Source of the DNA: Macrostomum hystrix
Taxonomy: Eukaryota; Platyhelminthes; Macrostomidae
Assembly (NCBI GenBank): GCA_950097015.1
Contig: CATNEN010000002.1
Location: 2,232,001-2,296,000, forward strand
Length of the DNA stretch: 64,000 nt
Direction: 5' to 3'
Position 1 is the stretch's first letter. Each line of letters opens with the position of its first letter. Positions 18,855 through 28,153 of this stretch are shown in pieces. The position numbers were made by a program, and so were the translations under genes. The notes beneath the pieces were generated by a model. It saw only the letters and a list, made by a program, of their open reading frames with translations, was not told the origin of the DNA and made no database searches.

Positions 18855-19080
18855 AGTGGCTGTAACCTAGTGGTTTGACCGTCTCGGACTCACGGCCTGA
18901 AGGTCGGGGTGTCGATTCCCCACTCAACTGAAATAAATTGTGTACCTTAGCGAGACATTTGGGCGCTGCATTACTTTAGCTCATCCAGCTGCTAATAGGG
19001 TAGCAGCATCAGCTGGGGTTTGGTATCCTTCTAGTCCATGGACTGAACAGCTGTACGCAGCCTTCAGATACTGTGCTAGG
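18855..19080 (+). repeat. SINE-B copy 3 (plus strand)
   Basis: tRNA-like head with CCTAGTGGTTTGACC (D-arm/A-box region, about 18867-18880) and a B-box-like GGTGTCGATTCCC (about 18908-18920). The conserved body and the GTACGCAGCCTTCAG end follow. Confidence 0.78.
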
Positions 19081-19598
19081 CCTTTAGATAATTTCTAAGA
19101 ATATTTTTGGACCTGAAAGAATTGCTGGAAAAGAAGCTTGTCAGAAGTTTTAACCGGATGGAAGTTGGTGACCTCTCAGTAATCGAACCAACTTTCATTC
19201 CAATCTCCAAAGCAAACCGCGCATGTTGGTTTTGTAAATACGAATAAGAACAGATCTGCAATTCTAGAATACATTTCTGGCGTTAACAAGAAATACGGGG
19301 TCTCTCAATGCAAAGAATGCAGTTCATTTTCACTCACAGCATGGCATCGCCCTCAAGCTATGGGGGGTTTCAATTTAATAAAAACGCAATTATATTTCGG
19401 TGAGAAAAAAGTCTCTTTATTTGCAGCCCTTGAAGACAACACACACAGCTCAGCTGAGAAAGCATTGTCCACCCCTCACCCTCAATTAAAGCATTTCACA
19501 GGAGCAGCACAGCAGCAGCTCATTGGTATCCGTGGAAATTTACCTAGTCAGTGGCATTTTCCTACAATACCCCTGCGCATCAGCTCATCAGGCCACTG
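19081..19598. other. Non-coding upstream of AMP5
   Basis: No gene recognised. Confidence 0.5.
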
Positions 19599-19600
19599 CG

Positions 19601-19679
19601 GCACGTTTTCTGGGCTTCTGGATCGCAACTTGACGCCCGAAAAAACGTGCCCACACGCGAGTGTTTGGATTCTATAAAT
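19601..19679 (+). promoter_or_regulatory. AMP5 promoter: CACGTTTT / AAAACGTG pair and TATA box
   Basis: GCACGTTTT at 19601-19609, AAAACGTG at 19642-19649 and TATAAAT at 19673-19679, with otherwise divergent intervening sequence. The persistence of the motif pair despite divergence around it argues that it is functional. Confidence 0.75.
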
Positions 19680-19774
19680 TAACGCCCCCCCGCAGCCCAG
19701 TCAGATTCCCCCCAAGAAACCTTCATCGCTGACCTATCGGCCCCTCCTTCTGCAAACCGAAGCAAGCCCCAGCA

Positions 19775-19996
19775 ATGAAGTGGCAATTCGCAGTCGCTCT
19801 CCTTCTGTGCGTGGCCGTGGCCGTTTATGCCAGCCCAGCCGATCAGGATCACGACGATGACGCCGAAGAGGTGGCCGCCGCCCTCGCCGACATGACCGAG
19901 CCCGAGCAGGCCGACGAGGAGAACGCCGCCCCGGAGGCCAAGTGGCGCGTGCGTCGGCGCTTCATCCGCCGCTACTACCGCCGTCTAGGCAAATAG
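19775..19996 (+). CDS. AMP5: secreted cationic peptide precursor, antimicrobial-peptide-like
   Basis: A 73-residue precursor. Signal peptide MKWQFAVALLLCVAVAVYA, an acidic propeptide with a DHDDD run, and the processing-site-like EAK. The 17-residue basic tail WRVRRRFIRRYYRRLGK has eight Arg and a terminal Gly-Lys for amidation. The mature part starts with an aromatic residue after EAK, as in AMP1 and AMP4. It lies outside the recent tandem duplication and is more diverged. Intronless. A possible AATAAA lies at 20184. Confidence 0.85.
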   Translation: MKWQFAVALLLCVAVAVYASPADQDHDDDAEEVAAALADMTEPEQADEENAAPEAKWRVRRRFIRRYYRRLGK

Positions 19997-19999
19997 GCC

Positions 20000-20526
20000 C
20001 GTGTTGAATGAAGTGCATGAAGCCTCCGATACCTAGGATGGAAAAACTTTGACAATGGGCTTTCTGATAGAATGCTACGGCTCGTATCTGTATCTTCTAT
20101 TTGCAAAACTCAATTTTTTATGTCCATTGACTGCTGATAAAATCTTAAGATCTGTTTTCTTAAGACCAGAACTGAAGAGTGAAAATAAAAAAATTGAGCC
20201 AAAAAGTTTTCTTTTTCTGAGGGAAATTGTCTTAGCATTCCATATTTCGGTGTCGTTTTCATTTCATTTCTCTAACGTGCCTGATACTATGATGCTAGAC
20301 GTAAACAGTACAAAGAACATACAATTTTTCCCTGGGGAAGACCACGGGGATATTTCAAATCCCCGCTGCCCACTTCACGGTAGCTCCCAAACTGAATGAC
20401 CGATTGTCGTGAAAGTCCACCATCTGGATCAGATTTTCCGCACTGTACGATGCTGATGTTTTGTGGTTCTGGTGCAAAACTTTAGCGATGTTGCATGAAA
20501 AGTTTCGTCATTGGAATTGAAAAGCA
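20000..20526. other. AMP5 3' region, non-coding
   Basis: An uninterrupted 116-codon frame at 20049-20399 has no recognisable domain or composition of a real protein. Treated as 3' UTR or intergenic. Confidence 0.5.
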
Positions 20527-21150
20527 GATTCCGTCTACACTCCATGCTGTGATTCCATCTACACTCCATGCTGTGATTCCATCTACACTCCATGCTGTGA
20601 TTCCATCTACACTCCATGCTTCGATTCCATCTACACTCCATGCTGCGATTCCATCTACACTCCATGCTGCGATTCCATCTACACTCCATGCTGTGATTCC
20701 ATCTACACTCCATGCTGTGATTCCATCTACACTCCATGCTGTGATTCCATCTACACTCCATGCTGTGATTCCATCTACACTCCATGCTGTGATTCCATCT
20801 ACACTCCATGCTGCGATTCCATCTACACTCCATGCTGCGATTCCATCTACACTCCATGCTGCGATTCCATCTACACTCCATGCTGTGATTCCATCTACAC
20901 TCCATGCTGTGATTCCATCTACACTCCATGCTGCGATTCCATCTACACTCCATGCTGCGATTCCATCTACACTCCATGCTGCGATTCCATCTACACTCCA
21001 TGCTGCGATTCCATCTACACTCCATGCTGCGATTCCATCTACACTCCATGCTGTGATTCCATCTACACTCCATGCTGTGATTCCATCTACACTCCATGCT
21101 GCGATTCCATCTACACTCCATGCTGCGATTCCATCTACACTACTGGCTGT
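20527..21150. repeat. 24-bp minisatellite, about 26 copies
   Basis: The unit is GATTCCATCTACACTCCATG plus CTGT or CTGC. One T/C position varies and is clustered in runs along the array. Since 24 is a multiple of three, all frames stay open (for example STLHAVIP repeats), but no signal, start context or homology supports coding. Confidence 0.95.
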
Positions 21151-21517
21151 GATTCAATATATTTTAATTCTGTGATTCAATCTACATTTTTTGCTACTCA
21201 GAAACTCACAGTTCTCAAGCTGCCAGCTCTCAATACATAGTCATCAAGCTAGGAGTCGCAATGGCCCATAATTTTAATTGAATTTGAATTGAATCGCATT
21301 TTAACTTTTCCACTTAACGGAGAATTGTCTATGGCTTAAATTCAAGAAACATTACAGTCTGAATGTCATTGTGATGCACTTTTAAACCATAGAAATTTCG
21401 AACAATGTTATTTGTTGCCAATCTGGAGATAATTAAAAGATATATTTTTCTAAGTTGTCTTAAGTAACTTCTAGAAAAAGGTAGTTAAGTATATCTATTC
21501 AGAACTAAAAATCTAAC
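21151..21517. other. AT-rich spacer
   Basis: Nothing recognised. Confidence 0.5.
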
Positions 21518-21523
21518 TTTATT
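21518..21523 (-). terminator. AMP6 polyadenylation signal (AATAAA on minus strand)
   Basis: TTTATT on the plus strand, 165 nt downstream of the AMP6 stop. Confidence 0.5.
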
Positions 21524-21687
21524 GATGCAAGTACTTGTAAATGTCGTTGAAATAACTGCTGTTTGAAGCAGATAGAAAATTAGCATTTAATTGAGATTAA
21601 CCAAGTTACGTCCGGAATTCAATAAAATCAATGTCAACCGCTGCCCTCAAAGTATTTCTTCCGTGTTCAAGCTGTCCCTGAAGCTAT

Positions 21688-21969
21688 CTAGTAGCTTCTG
21701 CGGCGGTAATAGCGCCTGTAGAAGCGGCGGTAGTGGCGCGAATATCGTCGGTAATAACGGCGGTAGTGACGCCTCAGGAAGCGCCGTCTGTAATAGCGGT
21801 ACTTCTCCTCCAAGTCCTGCCCGTCATCGGCGGCCGCCTCCGCCACGGCAGGCTCGGGCAGTTCTGCCAGGTCGGAATCAGTTTCGTCCTCCTGCAGGTC
21901 GGCCGGGTTGGCGTACACGACGGCGAGGCCGACGCACAGGGCGAGAGCCAGCACAATTTGCCACTTCAT
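21688..21969 (-). CDS. AMP6: secreted Arg/Tyr-rich peptide precursor, opposite orientation
   Basis: A 93-residue precursor on the minus strand. Signal peptide MKWQIVLALALCVGLAVVYA, then an acidic pro-region (NPADLQEDETDSDLAELPEP...) ending in EEK. The remaining 36 residues contain 18 Arg and about a dozen Tyr/Phe, arranged as repeated RRxY/RRYY units. Start residues (MKWQ), the NPADL/SPADQ junction and the E-x-K processing position link it to AMP1 to AMP5. It ends RRSY and so lacks the Gly-Lys amidation tail. TATAAAT on the minus strand lies about 80 bp upstream. It is the most diverged member. Membrane or nucleic-acid binding are both possible for such a sequence. Confidence 0.83.
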   Translation of the reverse strand: MKWQIVLALALCVGLAVVYANPADLQEDETDSDLAELPEPAVAEAAADDGQDLEEKYRYYRRRFLRRHYRRYYRRYSRHYRRFYRRYYRRRSY

Positions 21970-22045
21970 GCTTGCGGTGAGTTAACAAACTGGTGTCCAC
22001 TGACCGGTAATGCTCGGTTGGATGTTTTTCACCTGTTGGGCTTCG

Positions 22046-22148
22046 ATTTATATTCTGGTGCAGCCTTGGCTCCTTTAATAGACGAGCGAGACGCGGCTGA
22101 GACTTTGTATTTGGTCGGAGCCCGTTTCACCCGAAACGGGGCCACGTG
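22046..22148 (-). promoter_or_regulatory. AMP6 promoter: TATA box and CACGTG
   Basis: TATAAAT on the minus strand at 22046-22052. CACGTG at 22143-22148 is followed (minus strand) by CCCCGTTTCGGGTGAAACGGG, an internal palindrome. It is similar in plan to, but not identical with, the CACGTTTT / AAAACGTG pair of AMP2, AMP4 and AMP5. Confidence 0.6.
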
Positions 22149-22150
22149 AA

Positions 22151-22627
22151 TCAGAAACTCTCATTGACTAAGCGAGGAGCGGGTTTCTGGGTAGTTCATT
22201 GTTAATCGGAAGGCCAGCCTGTGAAGGACCCACAGCAGCTATTTGAATGCGTTTTATTTTCATTGCGTTTCGAATTTTGAATTGAGCCAGGGTCTGTATG
22301 AAGGTCTGTGTTTTTTAGCTGGGTAGCAAAAAATGTCGAGACGCATTTCATTATTAGCAATGTGGTAAACCTGACAGAAAGTGCCCTGCGACCCGACAGA
22401 CGCGACAGAAAAATATTATTGCTGTGAGTGAGAGCTCACGTGTTCTCTTCTATTCAATTGAACTGGGCAGAGCACGTGATGCTCAAACTGTGTGGAGGTG
22501 CAGAAAATAAACAAAAACCTTCAATTAAATTCTGTCAACTTTGATAAACATTTCTGGCAAACTGCTAGCCTTTGTGGTATACAACTTTGGTGAAGCCAGC
22601 CTATAATGATATAATTTGTATTCCTTG
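22151..22627. other. Spacer between AMP cluster and minisatellite
   Basis: No gene recognised. Confidence 0.5.
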
Positions 22628-22633
22628 TGCCCT

Positions 22634-24225
22634 TGAGGGCCAACCTTGAGTCTGTGAGTCTTGAGGGCCAACCTTGAGTCTGTGAGTCTTGAGGGCCAAC
22701 CTTGAGTCTGTGAGTCTTGAGGGCCAACCTTGAGTCTGTGAGTCTTGAGGGCCAACTTTGAGTCTGTGAGTCTTGAGGGCCAACTCTTGAGTCTGTGAGT
22801 CTTGAGGGCCAACCTCTTGAGTCTGTGAGTCTCGAGGGCCAACCTTGAGTCTGTGAGTCTTGAGGGCCAACCTCTTGAGGGCCAACTCTTGAGTCTGTGA
22901 GTCTTGAGGGCCAACCTTGAGTCTGTGAGTCTTGAGGGCCAACCTTGAGTCTGTGAGTCTTGAGGGCCAACCTTGAGTCTGTGAGTCTTGAGGGCCAACC
23001 TTGAGTCTGTGAGTCTTGAGGGCCAACCTTGAGTCTGTGAGTCTTGAGGGCCAACTTTGAGTCTGTGAGTCTTGAGGGCCAAATCTTGAGTCTGTGAGTC
23101 TTGAGGGCCAACCTTGAGTCTGTGAGTCTCGAGGGCCAACCTTGAGTCTGTGAGTCTCGAGGGCCAACCTTGAGTCTGTGAGTCTTGAGGGCCAACCCTG
23201 AGTCTGTGAGTCTTGAGGGCCAACCTTGAGTCTGTGAGTCTTGAGGGCCAACTCTTGAGTCTGTGAGTCTTGAGGGCCAACCCTGAGTCTGTGAGTCTCG
23301 AGGGCCAACCTTGAGTCTGTGAGTCTTGAGGGCCAACCTTGAGTCTGTGAGTCTTGAGGGCCAACCTTGAGTCTGTGAGTCTTGAGGGCCAACCTCTTGA
23401 GTCTGTGAGTCTTGACGGCCAACCTTGAGTCTGTGAGTCTTGAGGGCCAACTCTTGAGTCTGTGAGTCTTGAGGGCCAACCTTGAGTCTGTGAGTCTTGA
23501 GGGCCAACTCTTGAGTCTGTGAGTCTTGAGGGCCAACCTTGAGTCTGTGAGTCTTGAGGGCCAACTCTTGAGTCTGTGAGTCTTGAGGGCCAACCTTGAG
23601 TCTGTGAGTCTTGAGGGCCAACTCTTGAGTCTGTGAGTCTTGAGGGCCAACCTCTTGAGTCTGTGAGTCTTGACGGCCAACCTCTTGAGGGCCAACTCTT
23701 GAGTCTGTGAGTCTTGAGGGCCAACCTCTTGAGTCTGTGAGTCTTGACGGCCAACCTCTTGAGGGCCAACTCTTGAGTCTGTGAGTCTTGAGGGCCAACT
23801 CTTGAGTCTGTGAGTCTTGACGGCCAACCTCTTGAGGGCCAACCTTGAGTCTGTGAGTCTTGAGGGCCAACCTCTTGAGGGCCAACCTTGAGTCTGTGAG
23901 TCTTGAGGGCCAACCCTGAGTCTGTGAGTCTTGAGGGCCAACCTTGAGTCTGTGAGTCTTGAGGGCCAACCTTGAGTCTGTGAGTCTTGAGGGCCAACTC
24001 TTGAGTCTGTGAGTCTTGAGGGCCAACCCTGAGTCTGTGAGTCTTGAGGGCCAACCTTGAGTCTGTGAGTCTTGAGGGCCAACCTTGAGTCTGTGAGTCT
24101 TGACGGCCAACCTTGAGTCTGTGAGTCTTGACGGCCAACTCTTGAGTCTGTGAGTCTTGACGGCCAACCTTGAGTCTGTGAGTCTTGAGGGCCAACCTTG
24201 AGTCTGTGAGTCTCGAGGGCCAACC
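22634..24225. repeat. 28-bp minisatellite (about 55 units) grown from SINE-A sequence
   Basis: The basic unit CTTGAGGGCCAACCTTGAGT plus CTGTGAGT is 28 bp, with 30-bp and shortened variants (CTCTTGAG) that form higher-order blocks. TTGAGGGCCAACCT is an internal motif of SINE-A, and the array runs directly into the 3' half of a SINE-A at 24226. Long minus-strand open frames here are by-products of the repeat. Confidence 0.93.
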
Positions 24226-24442
24226 TCCAGGGCACAGTGAGAGTGTACACTGCCTGACGATGAGAAAGTCAGGGCAGATGTACACACCTGTGTGAGCATG
24301 TGCCTGCGTACAGTATTTGTGTGCGTGTGTGCTCAGGAGTCACCGGAATGGGCAGAATTGCCTCCTCGTTGGCTGCGGGTCTAGTGTCACCAAATGAAGG
24401 GCCACTGCCCGCAGCCCTCCTGCAATTATTATTATTATAAGG
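24226..24442 (+). repeat. SINE-A copy 1, 3' half
   Basis: Matches the SINE-A body from the CCAACCTCCAGGGCACAGTG block to the TGCAATTATTATTATTATAA tail. The 5' half is replaced by the minisatellite. Confidence 0.8.
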
Positions 24443-24523
24443 CTACTAGAAAAAGCTGGCAAACGCATATGTTACGAGTGACAAATCGGTGGGATGTTCA
24501 AGAACTCACATTGTCCTTCCTAG

Positions 24524-24600
24524 AACTTCACGACAAGCCCCCAAGCCTTCTCTTTGGGCCCAAAAGAATGTGGCCTCACCGCAAAATCGATCTCAGGTAT
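24524..24600 (-). repeat. SINE-A 5' fragment, inverted
   Basis: On the minus strand it reads GAGGCCACATTC, then GAGAAGGCTTGGGGGCTTGT, matching the 5' half of SINE-A. Confidence 0.65.
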
Positions 24601-24782
24601 TCTATAATCTCCTAGAATTTTTTCGAACTTCCTTTCAATTCAGTTTCTTGAAGCTTACAAGCGTTTTTCACCTTTCCTAGACTTATGCCCAATACAGATA
24701 ATACTAAAAACCATTATTAAAAATGTATATTTTATTACTCGTAGTTAAACTACAAAATATATAATTTACTTTTTAGTCTCAT

Positions 24783-25150
24783 GGGGGTCGGTGGCAGAGC
24801 GGTTATCGCGTTTCACTCTCGCACCAAGGTCCCTAAGTTCGATTCCACGGCGACGCCACATTAATTTGAGGCGCAGCCGCGGAGAGAAGGCTTGGGGGCT
24901 TGTCGTGCAATTTACGCATTTGAGGGCCAACCTCCTAAGCACAGTGAGAGTGTACACTGCCTGACAATGAGAAAGTCGTACACTCGTACACACCTGTGTG
25001 AGCGTGTGCCTGCGTACAGTATCTGTGTGCGTGTGTGCTCAGGAGCGAAATGGGCAGAATTGCCTCCTCGCTGGCTGCGGGTCTAGTGTCACTAAGTGAT
25101 GTGCCACTGCCCGCAGCCCTCTTGCAATAATTATATTTATTAATATTATT
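24783..25150 (+). repeat. SINE-A copy 2, full length (reference copy)
   Basis: tRNA-like head: A box TGGCAGAGCGG at 24792-24802 and B box GTTCGATTCC at 24837-24846, typical pol III promoter spacing. The body contains GAGAAGGCTTGGGGGCTTGT, TTGAGGGCCAACCTCC, ACACCTGTGTGAGCGTGTGC and GCGGGTCTAGTGTCACTAA. It ends in an AT-rich tail. At least seven copies or parts occur in the window. Confidence 0.88.
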
Positions 25151-25244
25151 GTAGTCTCATTAGACAGAGATAACATTTGTTGGACAAGAAAAACACCTGT
25201 TAGGCAGGAATTCATCTGTCTGTCCACATGCTGAGGACTGTGCA

Positions 25245-25350
25245 ATCAGCCATTTGCAAAACACTGTCACTGCAATCTGCAATTTTCTGAAAATCTGTCA
25301 CTGCCATCCACAATTTTCTGAAAAACAGTCAGTGCCATCTGCTATTTTTT
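25245..25350. repeat. Short tandem repeat of about 43 bp, 2.5 copies
   Basis: Repeated CTGTCACTGCCATC-type and CAATTTTCTGAAAA blocks. The region 25351-25790 after it is non-coding. Confidence 0.55.
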
Positions 25351-25794
25351 TTAATTCAGGCCAGTGACGTTTGTGATTCTCGAATTTTCAAATTTTCGAA
25401 ATCTGTTTATCTTTTGGGATCAAGTCTCATTTCGAGACGGATTTGACCTTGAAAGCTCCCTTTCAAGTGACCTTAAATGTTCTTCGAAAATCCCCAGGAT
25501 AAAGCGGACCTCTGTGGTTCCCCGAAATTGCGCTTGGATTAGCTGTGATGTTGATTTCTTTCTAGTTCAATAAATTTGAACTTTAAAGAAGTCTTTAAAG
25601 AAGTCTTTGTCTTAGAAGACAAGAAACGCCTGGTGTAAAAATATTTTTCAAGCAATTTGTTCATTACGAAAGCAGCATAATCTGTCCCGATTTTGTCCCG
25701 ATCCCGATCTTATCACTCAATTCGTCTCCCAGAGGCGAAGCCAGGATTCGCGCTTTGGTGGCCGCGGCCAAGCGATAATTTGGGAATTTTGGAT

Positions 25795-26255
25795 TTGGCA
25801 ATTCCACCGAGGATTCGGGAACGCCACTGGGGATCTGGGAGTGCCACCGGGATTTGGAGTGCCTCCGGGGATTTGGGAGTGCCACTGAGGATTTGGGAGT
25901 GCCTCCAAGGATTTGGGAGTGCCACCTGGGATTTAGGAGTGCCAATGAGGATTTGGGAGTGCCTCCGGGGATTTGGGAGTGCCAATGAGGATTTGGGAGT
26001 GCCTCCGGGGATTTGGGAGTGCCTCCGGGGATTTGGAAGTGCTCCGGGGATTTGGGAGTGCCAATGAGGATTTGAGAGTACCACTGGGGATTTGGGAGTG
26101 CCACTGGGGATCTGGGAGTGCCACTGGGGATTTCGGAGTGCCATCGGGGATTTGGGAGTGCCAATGAGGATTTGGGAGCGCCACTGGGGATTTAGGAGTG
26201 CCACTGGGGATTTGGGAGTGCCTCCAGGGATTTGGGAGTGCCACCTGGGATTCAC
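25795..26255. repeat. 20-bp minisatellite, about 23 copies
   Basis: The unit is GATTTGGGAGTGCC plus ACTGGG, AATGAG or TCCGGG variants. Open frames on both strands (for example NPQWHSQIPSGTPKSP) are repeat artefacts cycling through three frames. Confidence 0.93.
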
Positions 26256-26752
26256 TTTCGATTCGGTGATATCAACAGCGTTGCCTCAGTCAAGAACACG
26301 CACAAAGCGTTTAAGCTTTATAGTGCTCAATTATACTCATGATAGCAAATTAATGTTATCCCATTTGGCACGGCGCGGCTCGCTATGCAACTTGGCTGCC
26401 CTCAGGTCTAGGAAGTAAAAAATAGACGCAGACGAGATTTATGGCCAATTCTAACTAATTGCACTTTTATCAGCATGATAAACAGATATTACCTGTCTAA
26501 CAGACGAACACCTGTCTAACAGACGAACACCTGTCAAACTAACTAAGAAGCTAAGAAGCAATGTTTGTTTCTTGCTAAAGGATTTACATTGTTCTGGATT
26601 ATCGTTTGCTACTTTATAACCGGGTTTTTAATGAAGTTTTATTATTAAAAAAAATTATTAGGAATGGCTCGAATTCTCAAATATTATTAGCCTGACCACC
26701 GTGTTAGTTCTCTGGCTCAAAGCCAATCGTAAAATTGCAACTTATTCAATAA
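26256..26752. other. Non-coding, with three copies of a 19-bp ACACCTGTCTAACAGACGA repeat
   Basis: The short repeat lies at about 26487-26540. The rest shows nothing. Confidence 0.55.
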
Positions 26753-26995
26753 TGGGGAGCGTTCTAACGCGTTTGCCTCTCGTACCAAGGTTTTGAGCTC
26801 GATTCCGCGGCGAGGCCACATTCATTTGGGACGCAGCCGCGGAGAGAAGGCTTGGGGGCTTGTCGTACAGTGAGAGTGTACACTGCCTGACAACGTGTGA
26901 CTAACGTATCCATTTGAGCAAGTGTGCTCAGGGGTCAGCAGAATGGGCAGAATTGCCTAACTTTGCCTGCGGGTCAACAGTCGCCAAATCATGTG
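26753..26995 (+). repeat. SINE-A copy 3, internally shortened
   Basis: 5' half with GCTCGATTCCGCGGCGAGGC (B box) and GAGAAGGCTTGGGGGCTTGT, joined to CACAGTGAGAGTGTACACTG-type and tail sequences with internal deletions. It ends near the 3' side of the GPCR gene. Confidence 0.75.
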
Positions 26996-27093
26996 ACACT
27001 AAACTGAGTTCCAGAGCTTCATTTGTCGATCACAGCCGTGCACAATCCTTGGAGAAAATTAACTAACGCATGCTTTCTCAGGAGCTATAGCTG

Positions 27094-28098
27094 TCATCGT
27101 CCGGGTTGTGCTCGGCCGTTCTGCCCGGTGTCGTCGGACAGAGGACGCACCGCGGACGCGCCAGAACTGCAGCAGGCGCAAAGCGCGAGCCGGGCGATGC
27201 GCGAGTAGCTGTGTCGGAACTGCGGGTTCAGCAGGCCATAGATGATGGGATTCAAGGAGGAGTTAAACACGGCAAGCCAGGTGATGATCTTGTGCGGAAT
27301 CCGGGCAACAGGGAACACAAAACGGTCGATGTAGACGTGAATGCTGTAGGGACCCCAGCACAGGTTAAACACTATGAAGGCTGTCAGTACCGGAGCTAAG
27401 GCCTTCCACTCCTTGCTGGCAGTTGTTGAAGTGTCCCTTAGGGAAGGCTCAGCCTCCTTGCGGATTTTAAACAGCTTGGCGAAGAGGCGGACGTAGCAAC
27501 AGGCGGCGATCAGTGACGGCACAGCGACGCCGAGCAGCGTCAGCAGGAAGCTCAGCGCGAAGAAGGACTCGTTGTCGTAGTAAAAGCAGATGTAAGCCTC
27601 CGGGATGTAGCCGAAGCCTTTCTGCCACCAGAAGATGGCGCTGACAGCGAACCAAATCAGCCAGCATGCTGCGCAGTAGACGATGACCCTGACATCCGTG
27701 AAGTGCCTCTGGTAGACCGATCGATGCAGGACGCACAAGTACCGAGCGATGGCGATCAGAGTGAAGCTGAAGTTGGAGACGCCAGCGGCAGAGAAGAGTG
27801 CGTACGCGTTCACGTGACAGATGACAGTGTGAAACACGTTGGTGTCGCCGATACGATTAGCCAAGATCGTTGGCACAGCGTATGCGCAGACGAGCAGGTC
27901 CGCCATGCCGATGTTCACCACGACGATGTTCGTGGCCGACTTCAGCTGCTTGAAGTGAGTCACGGATAGGATGGTGAGCAAGTTACCGCAGACTCCAACG
28001 CAGATGACGAGAGCTAGAACGATGACGTCCAGGGAAACGGGAGTGAGGTCACTCTCCAGGTAATCCTCCTGAGGAGTGCTTGCACTGTCGTTTCTCAT
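27094..28098 (-). CDS. Rhodopsin-family G-protein-coupled receptor
   Basis: A 334-residue, single-exon, seven-helix receptor. TM1 has GNLL (Asn39), TM2 MADLL (Asp67), TM3 starts near Cys94, which can pair with Cys171 in loop 2, TM4 has CWLIW, TM5 has Pro194, TM6 CWGP (247-250) and TM7 NPIIY (283-287). The extracellular N-terminus has one N-glycosylation site (NDS). The DRY position reads Ala-Arg-Tyr (118-120), an unusual loss of the acidic residue. CWGPYSI and NPIIYGLLNPQFR resemble peptide or melatonin-type receptors, but I cannot name the ligand. A TATA box lies about 50 bp upstream and the 5' UTR looks very short. The short Cys-rich tail (CACCSS) could be palmitoylated. Confidence 0.88.
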   Translation of the reverse strand: MRNDSASTPQEDYLESDLTPVSLDVIVLALVICVGVCGNLLTILSVTHFKQLKSATNIVVVNIGMADLLVCAYAVPTILANRIGDTNVFHTVICHVNAYALFSAAGVSNFSFTLIAIARYLCVLHRSVYQRHFTDVRVIVYCAACWLIWFAVSAIFWWQKGFGYIPEAYICFYYDNESFFALSFLLTLLGVAVPSLIAACCYVRLFAKLFKIRKEAEPSLRDTSTTASKEWKALAPVLTAFIVFNLCWGPYSIHVYIDRFVFPVARIPHKIITWLAVFNSSLNPIIYGLLNPQFRHSYSRIARLALCACCSSGASAVRPLSDDTGQNGRAQPGR

Positions 28099-28145
28099 CG
28101 CTTATTTTGGAAGCTTAGATGAGTCAACTTGCCAACACATGGCTG

Positions 28146-28153
28146 CTATATAG
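28146..28153 (-). promoter_or_regulatory. GPCR TATA box CTATATAG
   Basis: Palindromic CTATATAG lies about 50 bp upstream of the GPCR start codon. Confidence 0.5.

Noticed and set aside
20049-20399. 116-codon open frame downstream of AMP5
   Set aside because: No domain; it probably lies in the AMP5 3' region.
20429-21175. Open frames of about 230 codons on both strands (STLHAVIP repeats)
   Set aside because: A 24-bp minisatellite; no signal peptide or flanking coding sequence.
22521-24299. Three overlapping minus-strand open frames of 549-592 codons
   Set aside because: They are the 28/30-bp minisatellite read in three phases, giving the same peptide words shifted. No domain, start context or splice evidence.
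24783-24855. tRNA gene
   Set aside because: A and B boxes are present, but no complete cloverleaf is evident, and the sequence continues into a dispersed repeat body. It is a SINE head. The same applies to 18855, 28943 and 47340.
20527-26255. CRISPR-like arrays
   Set aside because: The repeats are contiguous, without unique spacers, and the genome is eukaryotic. They are minisatellites.
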